In this document: in pieces, positions 1 to 9,060 of the stretch | Layout of the letters: each line of letters opens with the position of its first letter | Position numbering within the stretch: position 1 is the first letter of the stretch | Origin: Burkholderiaceae bacterium | GTDB lineage: Bacteria; Pseudomonadota; Gammaproteobacteria; Burkholderiales; Burkholderiaceae_E | Reading direction: 5' to 3' | Length of the DNA: 64,000 nt | Assembly (NCBI GenBank): GCA_021166725.1 | Contig: JAJPES010000079.1 | Location: 1-64,000 of the forward strand | The notes under the pieces: model-generated | What the model was told of the DNA's origin: nothing | The model's input: only the letters and a program-made list of their open reading frames with translations | The model's database searches: none | Program-made: the position numbers and the translations under genes

Positions 1-17
1 TTTTGACCCCACACACC

Positions 18-72
18 CGCCCCCCCCCCCCGTATTCCCTATTCCCGTTTTCCCTCTTCCCGATTTCCCTTC
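18..72. repeat. C12 homopolymer and TTCCC-rich tract (G-rich on minus strand)
   Basis: Positions 20-31 are twelve consecutive C. They are followed up to the stop of the methyltransferase gene by repeated TTCCC/TTTCCC units. On the minus strand, which is the strand transcribed from that gene, this reads as six or more GGG runs spaced by 4-5 bases plus a G12 run, a pattern able to form a G-quadruplex. It lies directly downstream of the gene, so a role in 3' end formation is possible but not shown. The homopolymer is also a likely slippage or sequencing-error site. Confidence 0.6.
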
Positions 73-660
73 TCAGCTCTTGCACCACCGATAGCAACGC
101 ATCGGCGGAATATTGACCAGTTCGAGCGAGGATTCCGGTTCGCCCAGGATCGGGCGGGCGCGGTCGGCGACGGCGCCACGGAACTGGTAGGCGACGAAGC
201 AGCCGCCCGGGGCAAGCACGTCGCGGATCGCTTCGATGATGCGGGTGCCGACGTCCACCGGCATCGTGGAAAACGGAATGCCCGAGAGGATCGCCTTCGG
301 CGGCTTCAGTCGATGCGTGGCGATCAGTTCGCGCAGGTTTTCCGCGCTGCCTTGATGCACCATCAGGCGCTTGTCGTCGAAGCCGCGCACGAGATCGGCG
401 AACACCGGGTCGAGTTCGACGGCAAGCAGCGTTGAGCTTTCCGGCATCGCCGAGAGAATCGCACGCGTCGTCCCGCCCGTACCCGGTCCCAGTTCGATGA
501 CGGAATCGGCATCGCGCACGCCCGCCATGCGCACCATGCGGCGCTCGAGAAAACGGGAGCTGGGGATGACCGACCCGACGTCCTTGGGCTCCCGTAGGAA
601 CCCCTTCAGAAAGGCCAGGCGGTCATCCTGCTGCGGGCGCAGCGCTTCGAGACGAAACAT
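73..660 (-). CDS. Phospholipid N-methyltransferase-like SAM-dependent methyltransferase
   Basis: This 195-residue protein has the class I SAM-binding motif VIELGPGTGGTTRAIL near residue 60, followed by an acidic strand-2 end (LLAVELDP). That pattern resembles bacterial phosphatidylethanolamine N-methyltransferases (PmtA-like) and rRNA-adenine-methylase-like folds. The start was set at the ATG at 660, because GGAGGAG lies eight bases upstream and homologous sequence begins there; the longer open frame upstream is antisense to rpiA. There is no signal peptide or membrane segment. The substrate cannot be decided from sequence: membrane lipid methylation is the family expectation. It follows rpiA on the same strand after 58 bp and is unrelated to the motility genes beyond. 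Confidence 0.7.
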   Translation of the reverse strand: MFRLEALRPQQDDRLAFLKGFLREPKDVGSVIPSSRFLERRMVRMAGVRDADSVIELGPGTGGTTRAILSAMPESSTLLAVELDPVFADLVRGFDDKRLMVHQGSAENLRELIATHRLKPPKAILSGIPFSTMPVDVGTRIIEAIRDVLAPGGCFVAYQFRGAVADRARPILGEPESSLELVNIPPMRCYRWCKS

Positions 661-718
661 CGGGCGATCTCCTCCGGCTGACACAACGAGTTCCGATGGC
701 CGGAGGGGGCGATGGACC

Positions 719-1405
719 TCATCCCCGCGCCCCGGTCGCCTTGCGGCGCACGATTCCTTCGCGCGCCGCGATGATTGCAATATCGGCCCCGTGGGCGGCA
801 AAAAGCCCCGCCGCCACCACGCCGGGCCACTGTTCGATACGCGCCTCGACCTGCTCGGGACGAGCGAGGTCGAGTCCGTGCACGTCGAGGATTTCGTTTC
901 CGTTGTCGGTGAGGCCGCTCTCGCGAAGCCGCGGTTCGCCGCCCAGCGCGCGCAGGCGCTGCGCCACGAGTTCGCGTGCCATCGGAACGACTTCGACCGG
1001 CAACGGAAAGGCGCCGAGCTGCTCGACGCACTTGGAGGCATCGACGATGCACACGAAGTGCCCGCTAGCCGAGGCAACGATCTTCTCGCGCGTGAGCGCG
1101 GCGCCGCCACCCTTGATCATGCGCAGCTGGGGATCGATCTCGTCGGCGCCGTCGACGTAGACGGGAATCGATGCACCGCTGGCCAGCACTTCGTTGAGCT
1201 CGACCACGCGAAGCCCGTTCGCGCGAGCGCGTGCGGCGGTGCGCTCGGAAGCGCAGACGAGCGCGGCAGGAGGAGAAGCGAGCGCGGCCAGTTCGTCGAC
1301 GAAAAGGTCGACGGTGGAGCCGCTGCCGACGCCGAGAACGGCGCCGACGACGATCTCGTCGAGCGCCGCGCGCGCGGCGGCCCGCTTCAGTTCGCTGGAT
1401 TGCAT
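719..1405 (-). CDS. rpiA: Ribose-5-phosphate isomerase A
   Basis: RpiA interconverts ribose-5-phosphate and ribulose-5-phosphate in the non-oxidative pentose phosphate pathway in the cytosol. The 228-residue product carries the family landmarks in order: GVGSGSTV near residue 25 (phosphate binding), DGADEID near residue 83 with the catalytic acid region, and KGGGAALTREK just after. The length matches the family (about 220-230). Two ATGs are possible; the one at 1405 gives the usual N-terminus (QSSELKRAAARAAL), while the one at 1423 would add six residues. It is a housekeeping gene at the edge of the flagellar locus, separated from the HDOD gene by 185 bp. Confidence 0.93.
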   Translation of the reverse strand: MQSSELKRAAARAALDEIVVGAVLGVGSGSTVDLFVDELAALASPPAALVCASERTAARARANGLRVVELNEVLASGASIPVYVDGADEIDPQLRMIKGGGAALTREKIVASASGHFVCIVDASKCVEQLGAFPLPVEVVPMARELVAQRLRALGGEPRLRESGLTDNGNEILDVHGLDLARPEQVEARIEQWPGVVAAGLFAAHGADIAIIAAREGIVRRKATGARG

Positions 1406-1590
1406 CGCCGGGAGTTTACACATTCCCAAGGCGGCTCTCGGACATTCCGGAAAGACCAAAAGCCACCGGGAGGATCGGCACTCCGGCTGTCCACGTTCCG
1501 CTCACGCGGCTGCCCAACCGCCGATCGATGCGGGACCGATTGCAGCAGGCGATCGACGCGGGCGGCGCGACGACGGCCGGGCGGTGCCGC

Positions 1591-2793
1591 TCAGGTCGCC
1601 ACGAGATCGGGCGCCGTCAGCGCGCGCATCACCGCCTGGTTGCAATGCGACAGCGACATCACGCAATCGTCCAGGCGCGACTGCAGTTCGTGGTCCGGGC
1701 CGTTCTCGATCGACTCGACGACCTTGAGATACGGCAGGTACGGCCCGCTCCGCTCCACGAGCGTCTCGTGCACCCGTTCCGGAACGTGCAGGTTGCGAAA
1801 GAGTTCGGCGAACGGGCGCTTGAGCAGTTTGTCGAGCAGCGACAGCACGCCGAGGATGAACACCTCGTCGCGAAGCTGCTCGTCCTGCCCGGTGCCGAGC
1901 AGGTACTCGAGGAAGACACCACGCCGGAACGACGCGACCATCACCGGCCGCAGATTCGAGTCCTTGCAGGCGGTTGCGAGCAGTAGCGCGCACCAGCGCT
2001 TCAGGCGCCCGTAGCCGAGCATCATCACCGCGTGTCGGAACGACTGCACTTCCACCGACAGACCGAAGCCCGGCGAGTTGATGTACCGCAGCAGCTTGTA
2101 GGCAAGCGCCGCATCCCGACGGACGACCTTCTCGATCGCCACGGGATCCTCGCCGCGATCGATCATCGTCATCATCTCGACGATCGTCGCGTAGTTCGGA
2201 TTTCCGTTCTCCCTGCCGACGTGCTGCAGCGCGTCTTCGGTAGGCCAGCCGACGACCGCCGCCGCACCACGCTCGAAGCACTTCTCCATCATCGCGATCG
2301 TGCGCACGCCTTCGTTCACGTGCGGGATCGCGCGCCTGGCGTTCGACGAATCCTGCATCGCCTGCAGCAACGGCTGGTTCAGCCGACGGTCGGCGTCCAC
2401 GTGGATGATCGACATCCGGAACGCGGGCACGAGCTCCGGCGTCAGCGGTGTCTCGGGCCGCCCGCCGAGCACCATCGGAAAGCCGGCCGCATGCAGTTGC
2501 TGCACCAGCGACCTTCCGTCCTCGGTGTCGACGAGGGTTCCGGGTACCTCTATCCACAGCGACGGCGACGGCTCGAGCGCGAGCAGGTCGCCGTCGATCG
2601 GCGCCGACGAGCGCAATGCGATCGTGCCGCCGTCGCCGGCGCGCTGCTCGGCGAACTCGCGATACAGCGTCGCCATGTTCGCAGCCGTCCTGCCCGGTAC
2701 GACACTCACCCGCATCGCCAGCGCGTTGCGTTGCCGGTCGACGATCGGCTCGTAGCCGATCAGTGCGTTGGTGAACAGCGGAGTCGGGCTCAT
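1591..2793 (-). CDS. Degenerate EAL / HDOD signalling protein
   Basis: The 400-residue protein starts with YEPIVDRQRNALAMRV, which matches the first strand of EAL domains (family YQPIVD...). The EAL, DDFG and metal-binding motifs that define active c-di-GMP phosphodiesterases are absent over residues 1-190. Residues about 200-390 form an HDOD domain (LLRYINSPGFGL, then MLGYGRLKRWCALLL). This is the YuxH/CdgJ-type architecture, used in other bacteria as a non-catalytic regulator of motility or adhesion. The start is 6 bp after the flgL stop, so it is probably translated as the last gene of the flg operon. I infer a regulatory rather than enzymatic role. Confidence 0.85.
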   Translation of the reverse strand: MSPTPLFTNALIGYEPIVDRQRNALAMRVSVVPGRTAANMATLYREFAEQRAGDGGTIALRSSAPIDGDLLALEPSPSLWIEVPGTLVDTEDGRSLVQQLHAAGFPMVLGGRPETPLTPELVPAFRMSIIHVDADRRLNQPLLQAMQDSSNARRAIPHVNEGVRTIAMMEKCFERGAAAVVGWPTEDALQHVGRENGNPNYATIVEMMTMIDRGEDPVAIEKVVRRDAALAYKLLRYINSPGFGLSVEVQSFRHAVMMLGYGRLKRWCALLLATACKDSNLRPVMVASFRRGVFLEYLLGTGQDEQLRDEVFILGVLSLLDKLLKRPFAELFRNLHVPERVHETLVERSGPYLPYLKVVESIENGPDHELQSRLDDCVMSLSHCNQAVMRALTAPDLVAT

Positions 2794-2799
2794 GGTGCT

Positions 2800-3714
2800 T
2801 CAGAGGTAGTCGAAAAGCGAGAGGCGCGCGATCTGCGCGTAGGCGGTCATCGCTGCGTCGAGCGACGTGCGGTTGTTCTGGAAACTCGAAATGGCGGCGG
2901 CGTAATCGAGATCGACGAGATCGGACAGGCGCTCGCGCGCGTCGAGATCGCCGGCCGCCAGCGCACTCTCATGGGCGTCGATCTGGCGCAGCTGTTCGCC
3001 GGCGCGCGTGCGTGCCATCAACACGCGCTCGAGACCCGCGTCGATTGCGTCGATCGTCGTGGACACCTTCGCGCTCACCAATGCAGGGTCGGCGCCGGCG
3101 TCGGCCAGCGCGGCGACGACATCGTCGAGCTGCCGGAAAAGCGTCGCGCCTCCGCCCGCGTCGACGAAGACCGCCCGACCGTCCATGCTCGTCGCGTACG
3201 ACGCGTCGAGACCGGTCTGCTGCTCGCCCGGGTGCGGCCCCGGTGCGGGCGCGACCGGGTCGCCGTTCGCGTCGAAAGGCGCCGCAGCCGTGCCCTGGCC
3301 GCCGAACACGTAGCCGCCCGCGCCGTCGCGCCGATTGGCGAGCGTGAGCAATTGATCGCGCACGCCGCTCAATTGCTGCGCGACGAGCGCGCGATCGCCG
3401 GCGGACATCGCGCCGTTGCCGGCCGCGACGAGGTTCTCGCGCGCGAACTGCAGCGAGTCGCCCACCTGTCCGAGCGTGCTCTCGGCGGTCGACAGCATCT
3501 GCCGGGCGAAACCGATCATCCGGTTCTCGATCGAGATGCGCGCCAACTGCGAGCGCAGTCGCTCGGCCTGCGCCACCGCGAGCGGATCGTCGGAGGGATC
3601 GTTCACCCGCTTTCCGGTGGAGAGCTGCAACTGGTCGCCGTTGAGCGCCGTGCGTCGCTGCGCCATCGCATCGAGGGCCCGCTGGTGCGCGTACAGGGTC
3701 GGAATGCGGGTCAT
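2800..3714 (-). CDS. flgL: Flagellar hook-filament junction protein FlgL
   Basis: FlgL (HAP3) joins the hook via FlgK to the flagellin filament. The 304-residue product has the flagellin-like N-terminal helix (LSTGKRVNDPSDDP near residue 32) and a matching C-terminal coiled region (LDYAAAISSFQNN, then AQIARLSLFDYL). The middle is short and variable, as usual for the family. It follows flgK after 22 bp and precedes the HDOD gene. It is exported by the flagellar type III system, with no cleavable signal, which fits the sequence. Confidence 0.93.
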   Translation of the reverse strand: MTRIPTLYAHQRALDAMAQRRTALNGDQLQLSTGKRVNDPSDDPLAVAQAERLRSQLARISIENRMIGFARQMLSTAESTLGQVGDSLQFARENLVAAGNGAMSAGDRALVAQQLSGVRDQLLTLANRRDGAGGYVFGGQGTAAAPFDANGDPVAPAPGPHPGEQQTGLDASYATSMDGRAVFVDAGGGATLFRQLDDVVAALADAGADPALVSAKVSTTIDAIDAGLERVLMARTRAGEQLRQIDAHESALAAGDLDARERLSDLVDLDYAAAISSFQNNRTSLDAAMTAYAQIARLSLFDYL

Positions 3715-3736
3715 CGCCTGGGCTCCTCTGCAGCGG

Positions 3737-5359
3737 TCAGCGCGCCGTCGCGGCGAGCAGGGAATCGAACATCGACTGCGCCGCCTGGATGACCTTTGCA
3801 GCGGCCTGGTACATCTGCTGGTACTGCATCAGGCGCGCCGCCTCCTCGTCGAGGTTCACCGCCGAGTGCTCGGCCTGCGCGGCCTGCGCGTTCGACAACA
3901 GACCCGCAGACGATGTGCGGCTCGCCTGCGCCGACTGCGTGAGCGCGCCAACGCCGCCGAGCATCGTCGCGAAGGAGTCGGTGAGCGAGCCCGAGGTCGT
4001 GGCGGCGGCGGACTGCGAGTCCAGGATCATCGCGCGCGCGTTGCGCCCGTCGGTAGCCGGATTGGCATTCGGCACGATGTCGATCACGTCGCCCATCTGC
4101 GGCGTCCCGCGCAGCGTCAGTGACCAGCCGTCGTGCGCGATCGTCGGACCCGACGGAGCCGGGTAGTGGGTCGACGTGCCGCCGGACGACAGATCGTAGC
4201 TGCCGTCGGCCCGGAAGGCGATCGTCGTCGACGGTTGCGTGACCGCGCCGACCACGTCGAAAGCGCCGATCTTCAGCGTGCCGGAGGTTCCGGCGCCGAG
4301 TTGCGCGGTCACCGGCCAGGCGGCGGCAAGCTGCGAACCCGAGGCGAGCAGGCTGCGGAAATCGCTTCCGGGACCGGCGTAGGCGAACATGTCGCCGCCG
4401 GTGTTGCCGCCTGCATCGAGACCGAATTTCTGCCGATCGTTGTACGTCGTCGCGATATCCGTCGCGAGTGTCGAGAGTGCGCTCCGCGCAGCGACCAGGT
4501 CCTCGTCGCGAAAGCGCATCAGTCCGCCGATCGAGCCGCCGCCGAAGGACGCGGCGCTCATCGGGAGCGCTGCGGTGCCGTTCTTCAGCACGATGCGCTG
4601 GCGCGAAGCGTCGTTCGGATCGGTGCCCACGTCGAGCCTTGCCGCGCGCGACCCGACGAGCAGGCCCTCGCCCCCCGCGGCGAACAGGTTGACCGTCCCG
4701 TCGTCCTGCGCCTGCGCGGTGACCTTCATGTACCCGTTCAATTCCAGCAGCACGCGATCGCGCTCGTCGAGCAGGTCGTTCGGTGCATGACCGCTCGCCT
4801 GCACCGCCGAGATCCGTTCGTTCAATCCGGCGAACCGACCCAGCAACTCGTTGACGCGCTCCGCTGCGTTGCCGATCTGCTCGTCGGCGTCGCGCCCGAG
4901 CGCGTGCATCTGCGCATCGGCGTTGCGGATGCGCTGCGCGAGCGTGTCGGCGCGCTGCACGACGACCTGTCGCGCGGTCGGGTCGGAGGCGCGGTTCGCG
5001 ACGTCAGCCAGCGCCGCGTTCAGGTCGTCGATCGCGGCGCCGATGCCGTTGTCGGTATCGGCGAGCACGCGTTGCAGGCGCTCGAGATGCGCCGCGCGCG
5101 TAGTGTCGGCTGCCGAGGCGGCCGTGCTCGAAGCCAGCTCCCCGGCAAGAAAGCGGTCGTAGCGCCGCTGCACGGTGACGAGGTCCACGCCCATGCCGAG
5201 GAAGCCGCCGCCGGTGTAGGTGCCGCCTGCAGTCGCGAATACCGCCTCCTGCCGGCTGTAGCCCGGCGTGTTGGCGTTCGCGATGTTGTGGCCGGTGGTC
5301 TGCAGCTGCGCATAGGCCGCCATCAGCGCGCTCTGCCCGATCCCCAGCAGTCCGGCCAT
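3737..5359 (-). CDS. flgK: Flagellar hook-associated protein 1 FlgK
   Basis: The 540-residue protein has the rod/hook/HAP N-terminal signature (TTGHNIANANTPGYSRQ near residue 20) and a C-terminal coiled-coil module (VNLDEEAARLMQYQQMYQAAAKVI) that packs with it. The start was placed at the ATG at 5359, preceded by GAGGAGACGACG; the open frame continues 39 codons upstream into flgJ but has no homology there. FlgK forms the first of the two junction layers between hook and filament. It sits 10 bp after flgJ in the flg operon. Confidence 0.93.
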   Translation of the reverse strand: MAGLLGIGQSALMAAYAQLQTTGHNIANANTPGYSRQEAVFATAGGTYTGGGFLGMGVDLVTVQRRYDRFLAGELASSTAASAADTTRAAHLERLQRVLADTDNGIGAAIDDLNAALADVANRASDPTARQVVVQRADTLAQRIRNADAQMHALGRDADEQIGNAAERVNELLGRFAGLNERISAVQASGHAPNDLLDERDRVLLELNGYMKVTAQAQDDGTVNLFAAGGEGLLVGSRAARLDVGTDPNDASRQRIVLKNGTAALPMSAASFGGGSIGGLMRFRDEDLVAARSALSTLATDIATTYNDRQKFGLDAGGNTGGDMFAYAGPGSDFRSLLASGSQLAAAWPVTAQLGAGTSGTLKIGAFDVVGAVTQPSTTIAFRADGSYDLSSGGTSTHYPAPSGPTIAHDGWSLTLRGTPQMGDVIDIVPNANPATDGRNARAMILDSQSAAATTSGSLTDSFATMLGGVGALTQSAQASRTSSAGLLSNAQAAQAEHSAVNLDEEAARLMQYQQMYQAAAKVIQAAQSMFDSLLAATAR

Positions 5360-5369
5360 CGTCGTCTCC

Positions 5370-6296
5370 TCAGACGCCCGTGCGCGCCAGGCGCAGCGCG
5401 CGCTGGATCGTGCTCTCGAGCTTGTCGGCGTAGTCGGGATCGGTTGCGTAGCCGGCGCGCTGCAGCCCCTGCGCAAAGCCTTCCGGCGATTTCGCCTCGC
5501 GCAGCACGCCGCCGTAGCGCGCGCTCGTCGACATCAGCGAAGCCCAGTCGCGAAACGCCTCGGCGTAGGAGCCGTAGGCGCGAAACTTCTCGACGCTCTT
5601 CACCGCCTTTCCGTCGACGTATTCGGTGGTCGTCACGTCGACGGTCGGGCCGCGCCATCCGCCGGTGGCCTTGATGCCGAACAGGTTGTGCGCGCTGCGG
5701 CCATCGGCGTGGCGGATCTCGTGCCGCCCCCAGCCCGATTCGAGCGCGGCCTGTCCGACGACGAAGGCGGCCGGAACGCCGGTCGTGCGCTGCGCGTCGA
5801 TCGCATGCGGCCACATGCGATCGACGAAAGCGGCCTGCGGCGCATCGAGCCGCTTCTCGAGCGATTCCTTCAGTGCCCGCGAAGCGTTGGAGTCGAGCGA
5901 CGGCGCATCCGGCGCGCGTTGCCCGAGCGGCACCGGGCGAGGCGACTCGGCCGCTGACGCGTCTGCGGCCGCGTTCGACTTCGTCGCGGGACCCAGGTTG
6001 CGTTCGAGCTGCCGCGCGATGATTTCCGCCAGCCCTCCGGGCCGGTTCGACATCGACTGCGCGAGTTGCTGGTCGAGCATGCCGACGTAGGTCTCGTGCC
6101 CGGGTCCGTCGAACATGCCGCTCTTCGGCATCGCGTCGCGCATGCTCTTCAGCAACTGTTGCATGAACAGCGCCTCGAACTGCCCGGCCGCCTGGCGCAG
6201 CGTCGCGCGTGGGTCGTCGGACGCATTGCGACGCAACGCGTCGAGCGAGCGCGCATCGAGCGCAAGCCCATCGAGCGACGTCGACCCCAGCGCCAT
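5370..6296 (-). CDS. flgJ: FlgJ: rod-cap scaffold fused to peptidoglycan hydrolase
   Basis: FlgJ caps the growing rod and opens the peptidoglycan for it. The 308-residue protein has the N-terminal rod-cap domain (AAGQFEALFMQQLLKSMRDA near residue 36) and a C-terminal glucosaminidase-type domain of residues about 155-305. The glutamate in AALESGWG (about residue 185) is the catalytic acid of this family. The two-domain form is the beta/gammaproteobacterial one. Its ATG overlaps the flgI stop as ATGA, which indicates translational coupling. Confidence 0.93.
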   Translation of the reverse strand: MALGSTSLDGLALDARSLDALRRNASDDPRATLRQAAGQFEALFMQQLLKSMRDAMPKSGMFDGPGHETYVGMLDQQLAQSMSNRPGGLAEIIARQLERNLGPATKSNAAADASAAESPRPVPLGQRAPDAPSLDSNASRALKESLEKRLDAPQAAFVDRMWPHAIDAQRTTGVPAAFVVGQAALESGWGRHEIRHADGRSAHNLFGIKATGGWRGPTVDVTTTEYVDGKAVKSVEKFRAYGSYAEAFRDWASLMSTSARYGGVLREAKSPEGFAQGLQRAGYATDPDYADKLESTIQRALRLARTGV

Positions 6297-7483
6297 CAGA
6301 TGATCTCCAGTTCCGCCTTGAGGCTGCCCGCGGCTTTCAGCGCCTGAAGGATCGCGATCAGGTCCTGCGGCGTGGCGCCGAGGCTGTTGAGCGCCTTCAC
6401 GACGTCGGGCAGCTTCGCCGACCCCTCGAGCATCATCATCGACCCGCCGTCCTGGCGGATCTCGATGTCGGCTCTTTCGGCAACCACGGTCGAACCTTTA
6501 GAGAAGGGAGCCGGCTGGCTGACCATCGGCATCGCCTGCACGGTGACCGACAGGTTGCCGTGCGCGACTGCGCTCGGCGCGAGCGTCACCGACTGGTTCA
6601 TCACCACCGAACCGGTGCGCGCATTGACGATCACGCGCGCGAGCGGCGCGGCAAGCCGCACGTCGAGGTTCTCCAGGCCGGCGAGAAAGGGCACCCGCTG
6701 CGCCGGATCGGCCGGAAGCTGCACGCGGATCACGCGCGCATCGAGCGGTTGCGCGATCGGCACTGCCGCCCCCGAGCCCGGCAGCACGCTCGCATTGATC
6801 GCTTCCGCGACGCGGTGCGCGGTGGCGAAATCGGTCTGGTTCAGCTCGATGTGGATCGAGTCCGAAGCGAGCGTCTGGTTCGGCACGATGCGCTCGACGG
6901 TGGCGCCGCCCGGCACGCGACCTGCGCTCAGGTGGTTGATCTGCACCTTGCTGCCGGCCGCCGACGCTCCGGCGCCGCCAACGACGAGGTTGCCCTGCGC
7001 CATCGCATACACCTGCCCGTCGGCGCCACGCAGCGGCGTGAGCAGCAGCGTGCCTCCGCGCAGGCTCTTGGCATTGCCGAGCGACGAAACCGTCACGTCG
7101 ATCGCCTGCCCCGGCCGCGCGTACGGCGGCAGTTGCGCGGTGACCATCACCGCGGCGGCGTTGCGCAGTTGCGGCGTGATGCCCGGCGGCAACTGCACGC
7201 CGAGCTGCGAGAGCATCGACTGCAGGCTCTGCACGGTAAACGGCGCCTGCGTCGTCTGGTCGCCGCTGCCGTCCAGCCCGACGACCAGGCCATAGCCGAT
7301 CAGCTGGTTCGCGCGCACGCCCTGGATCGACGCGAGCTCCTTGACACGCTCGGCGTGCGCCGGCGCGGCGAGCCACGACAGCGAGAGCAGCGCCGCAAGG
7401 ATCGCGCAACGCATTCCGGCGGCGAAGCGCCGCAGCGCAAAGAACGCGTCGCGCAACGACGACGCGGAGGAAGGCATCCCCAT
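6296..7483 (-). CDS. flgI: Flagellar P-ring protein FlgI
   Basis: FlgI forms the periplasmic P-ring around the rod in peptidoglycan. The 395-residue precursor has a signal peptide (hydrophobic stretch CAILAALLSLSWLAAPAHA, cleaved after AHA) followed directly by the conserved mature start RVKELASIQGVRANQLIGYG. The long open frame continues upstream through flgH in another reading, so the start was set at the ATG at 7483, with AAAGGAGAATCCG before it. It ends with LKAELEII. It lies between flgH (20 bp upstream) and flgJ (ATGA overlap). Confidence 0.94.
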   Translation of the reverse strand: MGMPSSASSLRDAFFALRRFAAGMRCAILAALLSLSWLAAPAHAERVKELASIQGVRANQLIGYGLVVGLDGSGDQTTQAPFTVQSLQSMLSQLGVQLPPGITPQLRNAAAVMVTAQLPPYARPGQAIDVTVSSLGNAKSLRGGTLLLTPLRGADGQVYAMAQGNLVVGGAGASAAGSKVQINHLSAGRVPGGATVERIVPNQTLASDSIHIELNQTDFATAHRVAEAINASVLPGSGAAVPIAQPLDARVIRVQLPADPAQRVPFLAGLENLDVRLAAPLARVIVNARTGSVVMNQSVTLAPSAVAHGNLSVTVQAMPMVSQPAPFSKGSTVVAERADIEIRQDGGSMMMLEGSAKLPDVVKALNSLGATPQDLIAILQALKAAGSLKAELEII

Positions 7484-7503
7484 CGGATTCTCCTTTGCGC
7501 GAC

Positions 7504-8265
7504 TCAGATCGGCAGGAAGCTGAGGAAGAAGCGCGCGAGCCAGCCGACCGTCTGCGCATGGTCGATGTCGCCGCGACCGCGCACCTCGAGTCGTGCATCG
7601 GCCACGCGCGTGGACGCCACGACGTTGCCCGGCAGCAGGCTCACCGGATCGACGACGCCCGAGAAGCGCAACACCTCGACGTTCTGGTTGATTCCCACCT
7701 GCTTCTCGCCGGATACGACCAGATTGCCGTTGGGCAGGACGTCGACGACGGTCACGGTGATCGTTCCGGAGAACGCGGCATCGGAGCCCGTTTCGCCCTT
7801 GCCTTCGAAGGTGTTGCTCGAACTGCCCGCGACGCCGAGCTTCGGGATCAGGCTCGACGTGGGCGACCTGAAGGGCAGCCGTCCGATGCTCGCGTCCACC
7901 GACGCATTGCGGTCGACCGAGCTGTTCGAACTGCTGCGCGCGGAGGTCTTCTCCTGGATCTGGATCGTCAGGATGTCGCCGACGAGGCGCGCGCGCCGGT
8001 CCTCGAAAAGTCCGCGAAAGCTCGACGGGTGGAAGATCGCGCCGTCGGCGGCCTGCACACGCGGCGCGTTGGCTGCCGCCACCGCAGTCGGCGTCGGCTG
8101 CGGTCGCGCGGACGTGGGCTCGAGCACGTGCACGCTCGGCGTCGCCGCGCAACCGGCGAGCGCTGCGAGCGCGCTCGCCGAGACGATGCGCGCGAAGCGG
8201 GCTCGCACGCCGGCGACCAGCCGGGAGTTCGACGAACACCGGGAGTCTTTCGCCGCGTCGATCAT
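7504..8265 (-). CDS. flgH: Flagellar L-ring lipoprotein FlgH
   Basis: FlgH makes the outer-membrane L-ring. The 253-residue precursor carries a lipoprotein signal with lipobox LAGC (lipidated Cys near residue 39), then the family stretch LVGDILTIQIQEKTSA and the C-terminal GWLARFFLSFLPI. The start was set at the ATG at 8265, 8 bp after flgG, because upstream sequence in this frame is antisense-like and lacks homology. The ribosome site is weak, so translational coupling to flgG is likely. Confidence 0.93.
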   Translation of the reverse strand: MIDAAKDSRCSSNSRLVAGVRARFARIVSASALAALAGCAATPSVHVLEPTSARPQPTPTAVAAANAPRVQAADGAIFHPSSFRGLFEDRRARLVGDILTIQIQEKTSARSSSNSSVDRNASVDASIGRLPFRSPTSSLIPKLGVAGSSSNTFEGKGETGSDAAFSGTITVTVVDVLPNGNLVVSGEKQVGINQNVEVLRFSGVVDPVSLLPGNVVASTRVADARLEVRGRGDIDHAQTVGWLARFFLSFLPI

Positions 8266-8273
8266 CGCGCCGC

Positions 8274-9056
8274 TCACAACTGCGACAGTCGCGCGAGCAT
8301 CTGGTCCGAAGTCTGGATCGACTTCGAATTGATCTCGTAGGCGCGCTGCGTCTGGATCATCGCCACCAGTTCCTCGACGACGTTGACGTTCGAGGTCTCG
8401 ACGTAGCCCTGGTTGATCAGCCCGGCGCCGTTGTTGCCCGGCGTGCCGATGGTGGGCGCGCCCGACGCCGCGGTCTCGAGGTAGAGGTTCTGTCCTTTCG
8501 GATCGAGACCGGCCGGGTTCACGAAGGTTGCGAGCTGCACCTGCCCGACCTGCGTCGGATTCGGCTGCCCTGCCTGCATCACCGAGACGACGCCGTCGGC
8601 GCCGATCGTCACGCTGACCGCATTCGGCGGAATCACGATCGGCGGCGACATCGGCATGCCGTTGGAGGTCACCAGCTGGCCCGTCGAATCGACGCGGAAC
8701 GATCCGTCGCGCGTGTAGGCGACGCTGCCGTCGGGCATCTGCAGGCTGAAGAAGCCGTTGCCGTCGATCGCCATGTCGAAGGTGTTGCCGGTCTGCTGCA
8801 GGTTGCCCTGCGTGAACAGCCGCGCCGTCGCGACGGGACGCACGCCGGTGCCGACCTGCAGGCCGGTGGGCAACTGGTTCTGTTGCGTTTCCTGCCCGCC
8901 CGCCTGCCGCATGTTCTGGTAGAGCAGGTCCTCGAACACCGCGTGCGAGCGCTTGTAGCCGTTCGTGCTGACGTTGGCGAGGTTGTGCGAGATCGTGTCG
9001 AGCTGCATCTGCTGCGCGTCGAGCCCGGTCTTCGCGATCCAAAGCGAACGAATCAT
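8274..9056 (-). CDS. flgG: Flagellar distal rod protein FlgG
   Basis: FlgG builds the distal rod. The 260-residue protein has the canonical length and both signatures: N-terminal [20 protein letters not shown] and C-terminal [20 protein letters not shown]. No signal peptide is present, as expected for a type III export substrate. It is four bases from the flgF stop and eight from flgH. Confidence 0.95.
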   Translation of the reverse strand: MIRSLWIAKTGLDAQQMQLDTISHNLANVSTNGYKRSHAVFEDLLYQNMRQAGGQETQQNQLPTGLQVGTGVRPVATARLFTQGNLQQTGNTFDMAIDGNGFFSLQMPDGSVAYTRDGSFRVDSTGQLVTSNGMPMSPPIVIPPNAVSVTIGADGVVSVMQAGQPNPTQVGQVQLATFVNPAGLDPKGQNLYLETAASGAPTIGTPGNNGAGLINQGYVETSNVNVVEELVAMIQTQRAYEINSKSIQTSDQMLARLSQL

Positions 9057-9060
9057 GGTT

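Noticed and set aside
2032-3792. 586-codon plus-strand frame across flgL and the HDOD gene
   Set aside because: Arg/His-rich antisense reading with no recognised domain; the minus-strand genes fully explain the region.
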